From positions 20,459,063 through 20,523,062 of the forward strand of contig OZ035997.1 in the NCBI GenBank assembly GCA_964035015.1: a stretch of DNA of 64,000 bases. Reading direction: 5' to 3'. The notes beneath the pieces were generated by a model. It did not search any database and had not been told where the DNA came from. It was given only the letters and a program-made list of their open reading frames with translations. Numbering within the stretch: position 1 is the stretch's first letter; each line of letters starts with the position of its first letter. Source of the stretch: Corallium rubrum (lineage: Eukaryota; Cnidaria; Anthozoa; Scleralcyonacea; Coralliidae). Positions 52,896 through 64,000 of the stretch are shown here, piece by piece. A program made the translations under genes and the position numbers.

Positions 52896-55800
52896 ATGTC
52901 TGACTTTCGGATAAGTCGGGGACATAGGAAAGACAAGGACAGTTTAAGTGGATCACCTAATACGGGTGGACTACGATCAGAAAAGATCATTACGACAGAT
53001 GTTGATGTGCAGTTTAAGCCATTATCGGTAAGCAATCGCTACTTCGCTCTTAGTCATCATTTGATTAGTTTGAAACTAAAAACTACATGCTCGTCTGTGT
53101 GGTATTTATAAAGTAAACAGCTGTTAAGGGAGGGCGAGATAAAGATGTCAAAAGTTCTAACTATATGTCTGTAATATTCCAGTCATCTGAGTCAACTTAG
53201 TGGCTGTTGGGCTTGATCTTCTAGCTGCTTAAATTTTTAATATTTACGAGATAAACCATAAACTCAATCCAAAGTCGCTAATCTTTCGAATGTAACATAA
53301 AAATAATCAAACCATCGCGAAAGATTTAATGAAAAAAATAGTTTACTATTTCATAATTTGTGGTTATGAGTTATTTGTAAAATAATATTTAAACGGGAAG
53401 CTGGTGAACTAGGTTTTATGTGAACTGTGAAAGTGATTATAAAGCACATGCAGCTAGTATTTATAGCAAGTGAAATATATATTCTTATGAAAGACTACTC
53501 TCGTATATTAAAATTGCAGCAATATCTTGTCGTAAACAAACTGTTCTTTGTTTCTTTGAGAGTTTTTATTAAACGTATTTGATGATATTTAGGAACTTAT
53601 TCAAGAAGTTCATCCAGTCCGATACGAAAGTGAATTATCTGCGAAGAAGTTGATCATCATTGGCGATCCACATCAGAATCTTTTAATAATTCCCGATGAT
53701 AACCAGGTTGGTTGGTTTGTATTTTTTACCAAGATTATTGCAGTGATGTTACGCTTGATTGAAACGTCCTTTCGGTTTAGCAATTTAAATATTCGAATAT
53801 TTGATCATTCAAAGACATCGTTAATTGTGTTAATGAGGAAAAGCTGCTTGGTGTTTGTTTGGATTTGGATAAGGGCGGCAAATCCTTCCGTTGCTTGTTT
53901 TGTTCACCTTTAATAATTGTTTCTCTCTTGTCATTACTTGTCTTGTTCACTCATATATATATATATACATACAGCCCTTGATTTTCATAGTTTATGCTAT
54001 AAGAAGTATTCCAAGCTTTTGGAGGCATCTTCTATGTAATGTAATATTCAATAAATGCCACACTATACGCGTGAACTCCAGACAAACTGTCTTAATATGT
54101 TGACAGTATGCATATTAAAATTTCATGCAGGTTTGATAAGTTAATCTTTTAACATTCTCCCAATCTATTTTTGTATTAACATGGGCTGGCTGCTGGCTTT
54201 TATGCATATTTACACCAGACATTATGCTTATTAATATTTTATATGAATAAGCTCCAGTGGCTATGGCTTTGTAATAAGAAACCATGAAATAAAACTTCTA
54301 GTTTATGGCAATGGAGGGAATTGCAGTCCAAGTAAGCTTCTTTTGTTATTAATCTGGAGTCTACTTACTGTATTTTCATATATATGTAACTTTTTTTAGA
54401 AAGCTAGTGTTTTACGTTTGTGTACACATAAAGTGGATGGCTTAGTCAGTTTATAGTTGAGCAGCATCAGACAGATTTCAGACAAAACATATTTGGTGTC
54501 AATTTGTTTTACACTATTCTGTGCAAGTAGAAATATCTGCTAAGTTTTTTGATGTTTTCTTTATTGTTTTATCATCTTTTATTTATATACAATGTAAAGC
54601 TACATAATGTGCAATTTTAATTCAGTGTTTTGATCAAAGCAAGTACAGGGTTTTGTCTTTGTATCCATAGTCAGACACCAGTTTTGTCACTATAGAGACA
54701 TTTTATCAATTATTTAACATATCTAATGCAGCTAACACACTGTAAATGTAGAAACGACTGCAGTGTATTGCAATAAAGTATCATAATATATTACATTGAA
54801 CTAAAAATGGGCCATTGTCTGATATACAAAATATGTCTGCAAAAACACATGACCTGATTGAGAGTGAAATGAACAAACAGTTGAATGCATATTCAGATTG
54901 ATACGAATTATGATCCATCTAGTGCAGTGATTCCCACTCTAGATTTGTAATTCACTGTACCGAGAAAGATGGCGACTTGTATGTTTAACCACAATCCTTT
55001 GTGTGCAGTAAATATTGTTTCTTGCAGAATTATTGGAAGATATGCTTTTAAAATGATCAGCTGTGGTAAGAATGAAGTTCTTGCTTACTTAATCCATCTT
55101 GGCATGATAAACAATGTTTAGTGGTTATTTGAGCTGATTTGAGGTTGCAAAGCATTGTGGTTAAGTGTACCACCACCATCTTTTTCAGTACTGTCAATTC
55201 TTGCAGGACTATTAAGAATCATTTTACAGTATACCCATCTGGTAGTAATACGGACTTGACATTTGCAAGCATAGTCATATACAAGGTATTTTACACCATG
55301 CTGGTTGCTTATCACTTGCAGATTACTGTATGAGTCAACTTTATGTGCCTATTATTTGGTTAAATAATTATTGTAAAATGAGATGAGTAAATTTTAAAAC
55401 TGCAGCAATGGTACTGAATTATTTATGGTATCAGTAGTTACTGTACACTCAAAAGTTCAATTGATTTGATGGAGTTCTGAGCTTTATCATCTTTAGCTGT
55501 TGGACTAAAAATTATTTGCATCTCACTGTGAATCATGTCGCAGAGTCTGACTTTCTTTGATCAGCCAGTAGACAGACAGGAGTTCTTGCCAGAGAACATA
55601 AGATTTGTTTCAAAACTAATTTTGGTGGAGTTTCTTTTTTTGGAGAGTCTCATTTGAAACAAAATGTTTTGAATATTTCTGGCTGTCCTGTTATCATGTT
55701 ATGTCCACATGTACTTAATACTTGTTTTTTCTTTATTGAAATATGCTTTTTCTGGATTAATTTACTCATTTACTGTTACATGTAATGTAGGACATTAATA

Positions 55801-58800
55801 AAAACTCTATATTATAACTTTTTTCACTTAATGTTATTTAATTGACTTAAAGTTTCCAACCCATTCATTGACAAAATTTTTTTAGGAAAAGTCATTTATA
55901 AGATATTTCAAAGCCAGAATTACAATGTTTGTTGAGATACAACAGTTTCAACATTTGGCTTGGTGTCAGCACCCCTCTATCCAATTTAGATAGAGTTAGC
56001 TAATGTTTATAAAATTTTATTGGGTGTGTATATTAAGACATAAGCCCATAGATTCTTTCTTAATATTTCAATTCAGTCCTTAATACTACATTGAACACCC
56101 CCTTACCCCCCCCCCCCCCCCACACACACACACAGTAATGATGCCCTGGACCATACCATACCATATTACTAATCAGTGAGAACACGGTGAGAAATACTTC
56201 TAAGTCAATCTCTTACCCAGAGCTTTCACTGGCATGCAAACAAAGGCTCTGGGATAATCCATCACTGAGAACCGAGAAATTAAACCAGTTGCCAATTGAA
56301 AAGAGCATGCACCACCAGAAATAGATGTGATATCGAGATTATTCTGCAAGCTTTGCAAATGGAAGAAACCGATGTTTTTTGGGTTGCAAAAGTGGAATAA
56401 AAACTGGATAAGTCCTCACAGAAACTAAACAGAGAAGGTCTACAAATTAAAGATAAACTGTTATAGACATCATTAATTTTGATATACTGTAGTATGCTTT
56501 AATAAATTAATAGCTTGCAATTTTGTGGAGCTGTCAATCAAGTAATTTTAATTGGCTTGCCGACACGCGTGACATCAGATTTTAGTATACGTTAATTGTC
56601 AGAGTTTTGTCAGCTACGATTTACACGAATTTCGATTGTTTTATGACAATAAACAGTATTTGGAGTTGATTTAAGTCAGTCGTTAGTTAGCCTATCAAAA
56701 GACGTCCTGATATGGATTGTCCCAGAGCCTTCGTTTGCGTGCCGGTGAAGGCCCTGGGTACGAGATTGCTTCTGGTAAGGCTGTCACAAGTGTGACTTGT
56801 GTGAATATTAGTAAACATTTATTGGATGAGACTTTTTTGATATCAAGAATTATCAAGGTCGAAGTCTGTTATCTGTCGAAGCCGAAGATGCGGTCTGAGA
56901 CCTTGATAATTCTTGATATCAAAAACGTCGAATTCAATAATTGTTTTATTATACATTTCAGTTCAATCTAAAGAGAATCACTCCCTCAGAATCAAAAAAT
57001 GCAGTTCAAAGACAGTTGAGACTTGATTCACACTCTCCTTGATTAGTTAACATCTGATCAACATAACGTCTTTTAAAGTCTGCGTCCAACGCGGCTGCTC
57101 TTCTTGGCACGTTTCTTCTGCCAAATGGCTTGTTTTCGCACTGTCTAGGTTTCGTTTCCACCACCTCTCTAACCTCCAACGGGTACACTTGTTGAACTGC
57201 TCTCCTTAGATACGTTGGTGACCCTTCGGAAGTCAACACCTTTACCATTGCTTCTCTTCTCTCACCATCCTTTCCACGTATTATTTCTTGCGCCTTTCCT
57301 AATTTCCACTTTCCTCGAGATTCACCTTCCTTCGCTACCGTGACCACATCTCCCTCTTCGATCAGTAAACCGGGTTTCGATGCAAACTTCTCGTGGTATT
57401 CTCTTAACTCCGACAGATATTACGCTTACATAACGCTTACAAGTAACACATTCTCACAAGCTTCTTTACTTCTTGACGCCCTCTGCTCACCCAAAACTGT
57501 GTTCTAAGTTCTGCCAACGTTTCTCTGACTCCACTATGACGAACATTCTTATGGCACCTCCCGATGATAAGTTTGGTTAGATGATGTCCTCTTGGTATTA
57601 GGGCAGGTTGCTTCATTTCGCTGTCCATCTCAACCTCAGACATTCTCCCTCTGCATCGTATTACTCCCTCCATATCGGTGTGAAGACCAAGATCCCTTTC
57701 TAGTTGACTGTTACTCTTGCTTGCTGGAAGACCTGACTGCACTTCTTTAATCCAAAGCGTCTGTGCTCTTTCAACTTCTTTGGCCTCCAGGTTTCTTGAC
57801 AATTTATCTGATATCTCTCGTTTCGACTTAGCGTTGTTGACAAATCTAAAAACATACGCCATCACCCTATACAATTTCTCGCAACTGCTGTATGTATTCA
57901 CATCGTTTCCCTTTGGTCTTTCTACGTACGGTCAACAAGACTCTTTGTTTGGGCGATTTTTTCATTTCCACTTCAATTTCTTCCGTCATTTCTATCTTTT
58001 TCATTGTTGGCCATTCATGACGGGGTTTGGTTAACCATTCAGGTCCTTCCCACCACAGTCTACTGCCTTTGATAGTTGTCGCGGCTGCACCTCTTGATCC
58101 AAGGTCCGCAGGATTCTCCGTTCCTGGGCAATGATCGCACTGTTCTCTGAAAGTCAGCCTCAGGATCTCATTCACTCTATTCTGTACGAATTGGCTCCAT
58201 TCTTTGTTTCCCTTGATCCAAAACAGGGCTGTTATTCTGTCCGACCAAAGATGAGCATGTTCGATCTGTATTCTCGAACTAAGGGCATTCTTCACGGTGA
58301 CCAACAACTGAGCTGTAATACGACTTCCATCAGTTCAAGGCGTGCCATCACTTGTTTAGACAAGTGTGCTACCCGGGTCTTCGTTGCCAACAGACGGACA
58401 TAACGGTGGTTGTTGGTCTCGCATACCAGATAAACCATTGCGCAGTAAGCTTTGTCGCTCGCATCTCCGAATCCATGCATCTCATACTTCTCGACTTTCT
58501 CATCCATCCCCGTGAAGATGCAACGCTGGAAGGCTATCGTGTTGACTTTTTTTTTTTTTTCTTTTTTTTTTTAACGACTTCTTTTGATATTTACATAAAA
58601 TTACTTAAAAATACCCAAACGGAAAAAAGCGCGAACGGGACTCGAGGACCCATGCGAGGCGCTTTCCCGTTGTAATTAAAAATAGATATTAAAACAATCA
58701 AAAATCAGTCAATACAGTAAAGTTGATCATAGACCAATTGCTCGAAATCCACGATGCAGCAATACACACGCACAGCCCAAGCACATTCCAAGCACATTCC

Positions 58801-61800
58801 ATTTCAAATCATTCAACCATTTCTCCCACTGTGCCTGAAACGATTCTAGTAAAGGTTCGTCGGACGAACTTCGTCCCAGGCAAGGTTGGCTGTGCAGGCA
58901 TCTTGGAACAGGATCTTCATCGCAACCGTCACTGGACTAAGCATTCCAAGTGGGTCGAAGAACCTGACTATTATCCTCAACAGATTTCGTTTGGTTGGTT
59001 TCAAACTTTCAGCAAACTCCACTAACGCATCAAACTTGAACTTGATTGTATCTTCCCTTCAATTCCATGTCTGTCCAAGTACCTTAATGTTCATCTTCTT
59101 CTAGTTCATCTAACCCTTCCTTGGCGTAAGTATTATCATCTTCCTTAAGGGCTTCTTTCTCGACTCGTATCGCTTCACCTTTCACTCTGTCCTCATGAAT
59201 CATCTTCATCAATTCAGCATCGTTCGAGCTCCACTTTCTCAATCTAAACACGCGTTATCCAACCATTTTATGGTTTTCTGATAAACTGAGAATGCTACAT
59301 CAGCACTTTCTGCTCCAGAATTGAAATCATCAACGTAGAACTCTTCCAAAAACTTCTCCACAAACTCTGGATCTTCAGACTTGTACTTTTCGAGGTGATG
59401 TCGCAGGGTTGCATTCAACAAGAATGGAGACGAGTTGACTCCAAACACCACTCTGCAGAATCGGTAGGCAACGATCATTGGATCTTTCTTTTCTACAGTA
59501 CATCGTCCACCCATAAAAATCGTGGACATTCTCTATCTCTTTCATCAACTCCGACATTTAAGAAAGCCTTCTCTATGTCTGCGATCATGGCGATGGGGTT
59601 GTATCGAAACCGAAGAAGTATATCAAAGAGCGGCGGTGTGAGCGACGGCCCTATGTGTAAGCAATTGTTCAACGACGGTCCCTTTCCTTCTGCTTTTGAG
59701 GACGCATCATAGACTATGCGTAGCTTGGTTATTTTGGCATCTTTCCTCAAAACAGCATGGTGTGATAGGTAATGAGTGTTGCCCTCCTCAGTGGTTTCCA
59801 ACTTACAGCTTCTATCACTCCCTCCATTTGCATCACACTCTTTCAGGAGGTTTGGAGTCTTCTTCAATCTTCTAATCTGGCTGTTCAATCTCTGCACACT
59901 ATTCTCGTAATTCATTGGCTGTGTTTCGTGGTGTTCCTTCCACGGTAATCCTACTGTGTAACTCCCACCTTCAAACTTGATCTTTTTCAGGAAATCTTCG
60001 TGTACGCTATCTCTTTCTCTGATCCCAATCGAATCAACATCCCATAATCGTTGCAAGTCACCAGAACTTTGATGGCTTCAATCTCAATGTCTCCGTCCTC
60101 ATACAGATGGCCTACATTCAACTTTACCACTTCTCATTCTGCTACCTTTGCTTCAGATTCTCCAAAGGTACCAGTTTCCATGAATTCTTTGCCCAAGCTC
60201 TTTAATTGCAATAGGTCGGCTACTTTCTCTGTAATATACGATCTCTGGCTCCCAGCATCAAAAATAACTCGCTCTATAGTCCATCTGACTTGGGGGTATC
60301 GGTTTTGCTTGCTATGGCTTGTGCTCTCTGCAGTATAACATTTGACCTTGAATGTATGTGCAATGTTACTTTTGGGCTGGATTTCTGTGATGAACTGGCT
60401 CCTTCAACTATATCTCCTTTCTCCTGGCTTTTCTTTGGCCTTTTACTTTCTCTTTCATCATACAAGGCTGGGTGATGGTGTCTCCCACATGGACAAACAA
60501 TTGATGCATCACAGGTAGATGCTTTATGTCCCTTCTTTAAAGATATAAAACACCGTCCATGCCTTTTGACAAGCCTTCTTCTTTCTATAGGATCCTTGAT
60601 TCTCCTGCAATCCATCATCTGACTCTTAAGATTCCTTTCAGTAGAACTGAATCCTTAAGAACTCTTACATTGTCCGTATATGTCGACTTTGGAATGATTT
60701 ACCGCTTGTTATAAGGGAATCTGATACCTTAGCAATTTTTCGTAATAAGTTACTTGTTTTTTTATCGTAACAAATTTTACGCAACTTTTCTTTCATAACG
60801 CCAGACGATTTTACTGGCCAACTGGGTACCTCTTACAGAAACTTCCCCGTTAAAGGGTTAATGCATGTATTGTAGTATGTTTTCTTGGCCTCATTCGATT
60901 TTAAATAGATATTCTAGAATTTTTAACGTTTATATGTTTTAGGTTGTAAATATACCTCTGGATGTTAGAACAGCATACAGCAGTGTTCCAAGTAAAGCAA
61001 AATCTGAAGCTGAAAGCCTTTTTGTGAAAGAAGTGAGTTAATAAGGATAAAATATTTTTTTATCTATAGGGATAAAAATTATTATAATTTCTGCCTGACA
61101 GCAAAACCCAAAAATGAAATTTTCATACGAAACTAAATTTGGGATTTCCTGCATCAAAGAACTTTGGCAAATTTATCTTGAAATATTTACTTGAAAATAA
61201 AATAAAATGACAACAATTTTCTGTAAGATACAAAAAAATTTCTGCAAACAAAGTTTTATAGAGAATTTCCTGGCAGCGGTGCTGAATAGACCAATAATTT
61301 TATGAAAATTACATTACACCTTTATTGCTATAATAAATCGAGAATAATACGCGTGTGGAATTTGACCAGACACCTTGCGAGTGAGCAAGGAGACTGTCTG
61401 TATTTCTTTTTAAGAACTTAGATTTATATATGCAGAGAATACTAATTTAGTAATTTTTATTTTTATACGGTGCATGGGTGTTACATTTATTGACTCGTTT
61501 AAAGAAAGAAAGCTTGCGACTATATTGAACTGTTGTGCAATCTACGTTTATTTACACGCAGTCTGTGCTGCAACAGCAACCGCAACATACGGAGGCCAGT
61601 AAAAACCTTACGTTACCTCGTAAGGAAACCTGGGTCGGCCAAGATGCTGCGATGTCCCCCGATCTGGACAGTCGACAAAATAAACAAAAATAGTGCGTAA
61701 TGTTAAGCCGGTATTCCACTGGCGGATTTTGTCGCGCGAAGCGACCTTTTTCTTTTGCCTTATGAGCTCTCGAGTGGAACTAATTAGAAATATATTCCGA

Positions 61801-63906
61801 TCTATTCAATTTTAACAATAGAAACGGCCTCGCGCGACAAAATGCGCCAGTGGAAAACCGGCTTAACGTCTGATGCAAATGATAATGCAAATATTCTACT
61901 AATCGTACAGGAAGAAATCTCTTTATGCCACGCAATCGTAGAGAAGTAATTATACAAAATATTTTGTCATTCAGAGCTCATATTAACTAGTTTCATATGT
62001 TCTTGAAAGCACTAAAATTATAGCTATATGTAAGCATTTTCCGGCTTACAATATGCTATCTTAAAACAAGATATAATTAATTATATACACTTAATGTCTG
62101 CTTCCGAGAGAAACAGTTAGTTTTGTTTGCCCGAAAGTCTTGATATTTCCCGAGACGAAGTTGAGGGAAACATCGAGACTCGAGGGAAAACAAAACTAAC
62201 TGTTTCCCGAGGGATCAGACATTAAGTATTTTGTTATATGGCTTGAGTTTCGCTGAATAATTTCGACGTATATCAAGGGAAAGTACACAAAAGACAAACG
62301 TGAAGACTTACCAAAACATTTCGCCTGGCTCCGTAATTTCACTTCAACCAAACAAATATGAGTCTCAGAACAAAAGAACAGCAATACATTTCTCCGGTTA
62401 ATCTTCACACATGCTTTGAAGACCTATAAATATTCTTTCTTTCGTACCAAACAAGCTTTTGTTTATGGGATGCCGTGAAGAGTTCAAAGTTCTAGCGGGC
62501 AACAATTGAAAACTTATTGACCGAGCAGGCAATAAGTTCTCAATTGTTGCCCGCTCGGTAGACATTGAAATTTAGCTAAGGTCATGTGACCACAAACCAA
62601 CCAATGACAGTCATCGTTGCATCCAGTGAAACTCTAGCAATATAACAACAGTTATTATTTACACGCAGTATATAAAGCACTGCTAACTCGTGCTTTGTTA
62701 CTGGGGCACCGCAATTGTCATCCTAATTTGAAATTGAATGAAAAAGCAACAACTAATAATTGATCGTCTTTGAAGCTGTTTAAAAAACTCACAGCGTATG
62801 TTTTATCAAGTCTCGCATTCTTGTTATTGCACGCTGGAATGTCGAAATTGATCAAACACTGCTCTTTCTATTTCAAACATTTAAATCACAAAGAATTACA
62901 TTATTTGGAACCGTTACATGTATTGTAATGTGTGAGTAATGTCTAACTGTAGGTTTCTGATTTAATTGTAGTGCCTCAAGACATATACATCAAATTGGCA
63001 AACAATCGAGAACAAATATTCTCAATATTGTGGAGGATACAATTTACTCTACAAGTAACTAAAGAAATATATTTTGATCTAAATCAAGTATAGGGAACGG
63101 AGTAGGAGTGTTCCGATCAGTAGGTGTTAGTTTGTCACTGGGTTTCAGGTTGTCACTGGGTGTCAGGTTGTCACTAGGTTTCTGGTTGTCATTTGGTTTC
63201 TGGTGGCTGTCACGTTTTCACTGTGTTTCAGGTTGTCACTGGGTTTCAGGTGGGTGTCAGGTTGTCACTGGGTTTCTGGTGGGTATCAGGTTGCATGTCA
63301 CTGGGTGTGACAGGTTGTCACTGGGTTTCATGTTGTCACTGGGTTTCAGGTGGGTGTCAGGTTGTCACTGGGTTTCTGAATTCTGGTGGGTATCAGGTTG
63401 CATGTCACTGGCCGGGTGTGACAGTTTGTCACTGGGTTTCTGGTAGGTGTCAGGTTGTCACTTGGTTTCTGGTTGTCACAAGCGATGTAAGGTTGTTGAG
63501 TTGTCACTGGATGTCAGGTTGTCACTGGGTTTCAGGTTGTCACTTGGTTTCTGGTGGGTGTTAGGTTGTCACTGGGTTTCTGGTGGGTGTCAGGTTTTCA
63601 CTGGGTTTCAGGTTGTCACAAGGAATGTAAGGTTGTTGAGTTGTCACTGGGTGTCAGGTTGTCACTGCGTGTACGGTATAAGGTTGCCAATGAGTGACAG
63701 ACTGTTAGGTTGTCAGTTAGTGTTAGGTTGTTAGTGGATTTCAGATTGTCAGTGTCAGGTTATCAATGAGTGTCATCTTGTCTGTTTTAATTAGTGTCAC
63801 TATGCATCATTAAAAACGTTTGTCTTTCAGAGATATAGATGTGACAAAGCTTGATGAACAGAAATTTGAAATCGACTTAGATGCAGAAGAAGGATTAAAT
63901 ACTGCT
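52896..63906 (+). CDS. Unrecognised spliced host gene, 5' part
   Basis: Exons with GT-AG borders: 52,896-53,027 (44 codons, starts MSDFRISRGHRKDKD), 53,593-53,706 (38 codons, LIIIGDPHQNLLIIPD), 60,943-61,032 (30 codons, VVNIPLDVRTAYSS), probably 62,972-63,054 (TYTSNWQTIENKYSQYCGGY) and 63,831-63,906 (DIDVTKLDEQKFEIDLDAEE). The phases of these five agree. The gene runs on past 63,906 and probably out of the window. I do not recognise the family; the sequence is soluble and acidic toward the end. Start is the first ATG after a GC-richer leader. Intron 2 is 7.2 kb and holds a BEL/Pao element; intron 4 holds a minisatellite. Confidence 0.65.
53707..56690. other. Intron 2, left part
   Basis: AT-rich intron sequence. 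A short TA tract lies at 53,955, a C15-(CA)n tract at 56,108-56,135 and partial foldback copies near 56,215. No supported coding frame. Confidence 0.5.
56694..56940. repeat. Foldback repeat with GATATCAAGAATTATCAAGG hairpin
   Basis: Hairpin arms at 56,833-56,935 (the listed motif and its complement). The flank at 56,722-56,760 (CAGAGCCTTCGTTTGC) has an inverted relative at 56,218-56,255, so the whole 56.2-56.94 kb block may be one old inverted element. Confidence 0.65.
57006..60618 (-). pseudogene. BEL/Pao retrotransposon, broken
   Basis: Minus strand, in order: gag zinc knuckle (60,618-60,274; CFISLKKGHKASTC), protease with VIFDAGSQRSYI (about 60,270), RT start (60,056-59,493; RIVYDASSK), RT palm with YVDD (59,529-59,239), the RT-RNase H link (TKRNLLRIIVRFFDPLGMLS), a Pao-type RNase H region (HGFGDASDKAYCAMVYL; CPGTENPADLGSRG), an integrase zinc region (57,901-57,437; RHSGVRETLAELR) and a C-terminal domain (57,347-57,006; WKLGKAQEI...RRAVQQVYPLEV). 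Frameshifts, an insertion and loss of the integrase core inactivate it. No LTRs seen. Lies antisense in intron 2 of a host gene. Confidence 0.88.
58543..58805 (-). mobile_element. Poly(A)-tailed retroinsert inside BEL/Pao
   Basis: T-run at 58,547-58,572 is the poly(A) tail of a minus-strand insert. The body has CGGGAAAGCGCCTCGCATGG. It splits the Pao sequence between the WEKWLNDLK and RCIFTG regions. Probably a 5'-truncated LINE 3' end or SINE; family unknown. Confidence 0.65.
60780..60862. mobile_element. Relative of the 92-bp TTAA element
   Basis: Contains AACGCCAGACGATTTTACT and ends AAAGGGTTAA; the left end is degraded. Confidence 0.5.
61562..61693 (+). CDS. Possible alternative last exon of the host gene
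   Basis: Follows a good acceptor (TTTACACGCAG) and continues in phase from the exon ending at 61,032. It gives 43 residues (KETWVGQDAAMSPD) and a TAG. No donor in it keeps frame with later exons, so it may end a short isoform. Confidence 0.4.
   Translation, partial: SVLQQQPQHTEASKNLTLPRKETWVGQDAAMSPDLDSRQNKQK
61707..61862. mobile_element. 156-bp TTAA-flanked MITE
   Basis: Ends GCCGGTATTCCACTGGCG and complement GCCGGTTTTCCACTGGCG; TTAA at 61,703-61,706 and 61,863-61,866. piggyBac-type target. Confidence 0.85.
62091..62224. repeat. Foldback repeat
   Basis: Arms TTAATGTCTG and complement enclose AACAGTTAGTTTTGTTTGCC and its complement. A second hairpin lies at 62,494-62,555 (AGCGGGCAACAATTGA). 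Confidence 0.75.
63115..63775. repeat. Minisatellite of about 20-bp units in intron
   Basis: About 30 variable units of the type GGTTGTCACTGGGTTTCAGG, some as (GGTGGGTGTCA) variants, strand-biased in T and G. Open frames across it are artefacts. Confidence 0.92.
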
Positions 63907-64000
63907 GTAAGTGATGTTTGTTTATTTTGTTGGTGTCTTTTTCGGATAGATTCGTTCACTATTAACGATACATGTATACTATTAATCGATATATCGAGCA

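Noticed and set aside
63108-63734. Open frames of 95-123 residues with GCHWVSG-type repeats
   Set aside because: Explained by the minisatellite of about 20-bp units inside an intron.

Overview
The window is nuclear DNA of an invertebrate animal, most likely a cnidarian and possibly anthozoan-like. The evidence is spliced protein genes with GT-AG introns, polymerase III tRNA genes (one family with a tRNA intron), a BEL/Pao retroelement, degenerate LINEs, death-domain and GPCR genes, and very many foldback DNA transposons. It is AT-rich, with long TA, TTTA and GGAGAA simple repeats. The taxon is an inference; no single sequence proves it.

Region 1 (1-4.4 kb) holds foldback elements and a dead LINE. 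Region 2 (about 4.4-18.5 kb) is the most striking ordinary structure: a tandem array of units carrying one intron-containing tRNA-Ile(UAU) and one initiator tRNA-Met. Many copies are intact, many are decayed, and three are Ile/iMet chimeras. Most long units also carry the same TTAA-flanked foldback MITE (called MITE-A here).

Region 3 (about 19.2-32.1 kb) is a block of about 13 kb that splits one MITE-A copy of the array. It contains a tandem-RING gene and a truncated second copy of it, a 7-bp minisatellite, pentamer arrays, and a LINE fragment. Its right half (25.3-32.1 kb) is a large inverted duplication with a loop of about 355 bp. Each arm carries an A32/FtsK-like packaging ATPase gene with a C2H2 finger and small genes resembling those of Polinton/adintovirus-type elements. 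I read this as an integrated, palindromic, defective viral element. No polymerase B or integrase is visible. The tRNA array resumes at 32.1-33.1 kb, and an inverted partial unit lies at 33.8-34.16 kb.

Region 4 (34-50 kb) is gene-poor. It holds two MyD88-like death-domain genes or exons (40.1 kb; 43.6-46.6 kb) and a class A GPCR with one frameshift (47.5-48.4 kb). Between them lie microsatellites, nested MITEs with clear target-site duplications, and a nearly perfect 622-bp hairpin.

Region 5 (50-64 kb) holds an exon resembling the start of Crypton/DUF3504-type proteins and a 577-bp hairpin. It then carries an unrecognised spliced host gene whose exons run from 52.9 kb to beyond 63.9 kb. Its second intron contains a broken BEL/Pao element on the minus strand, and a later intron holds a minisatellite of about 20-bp units.
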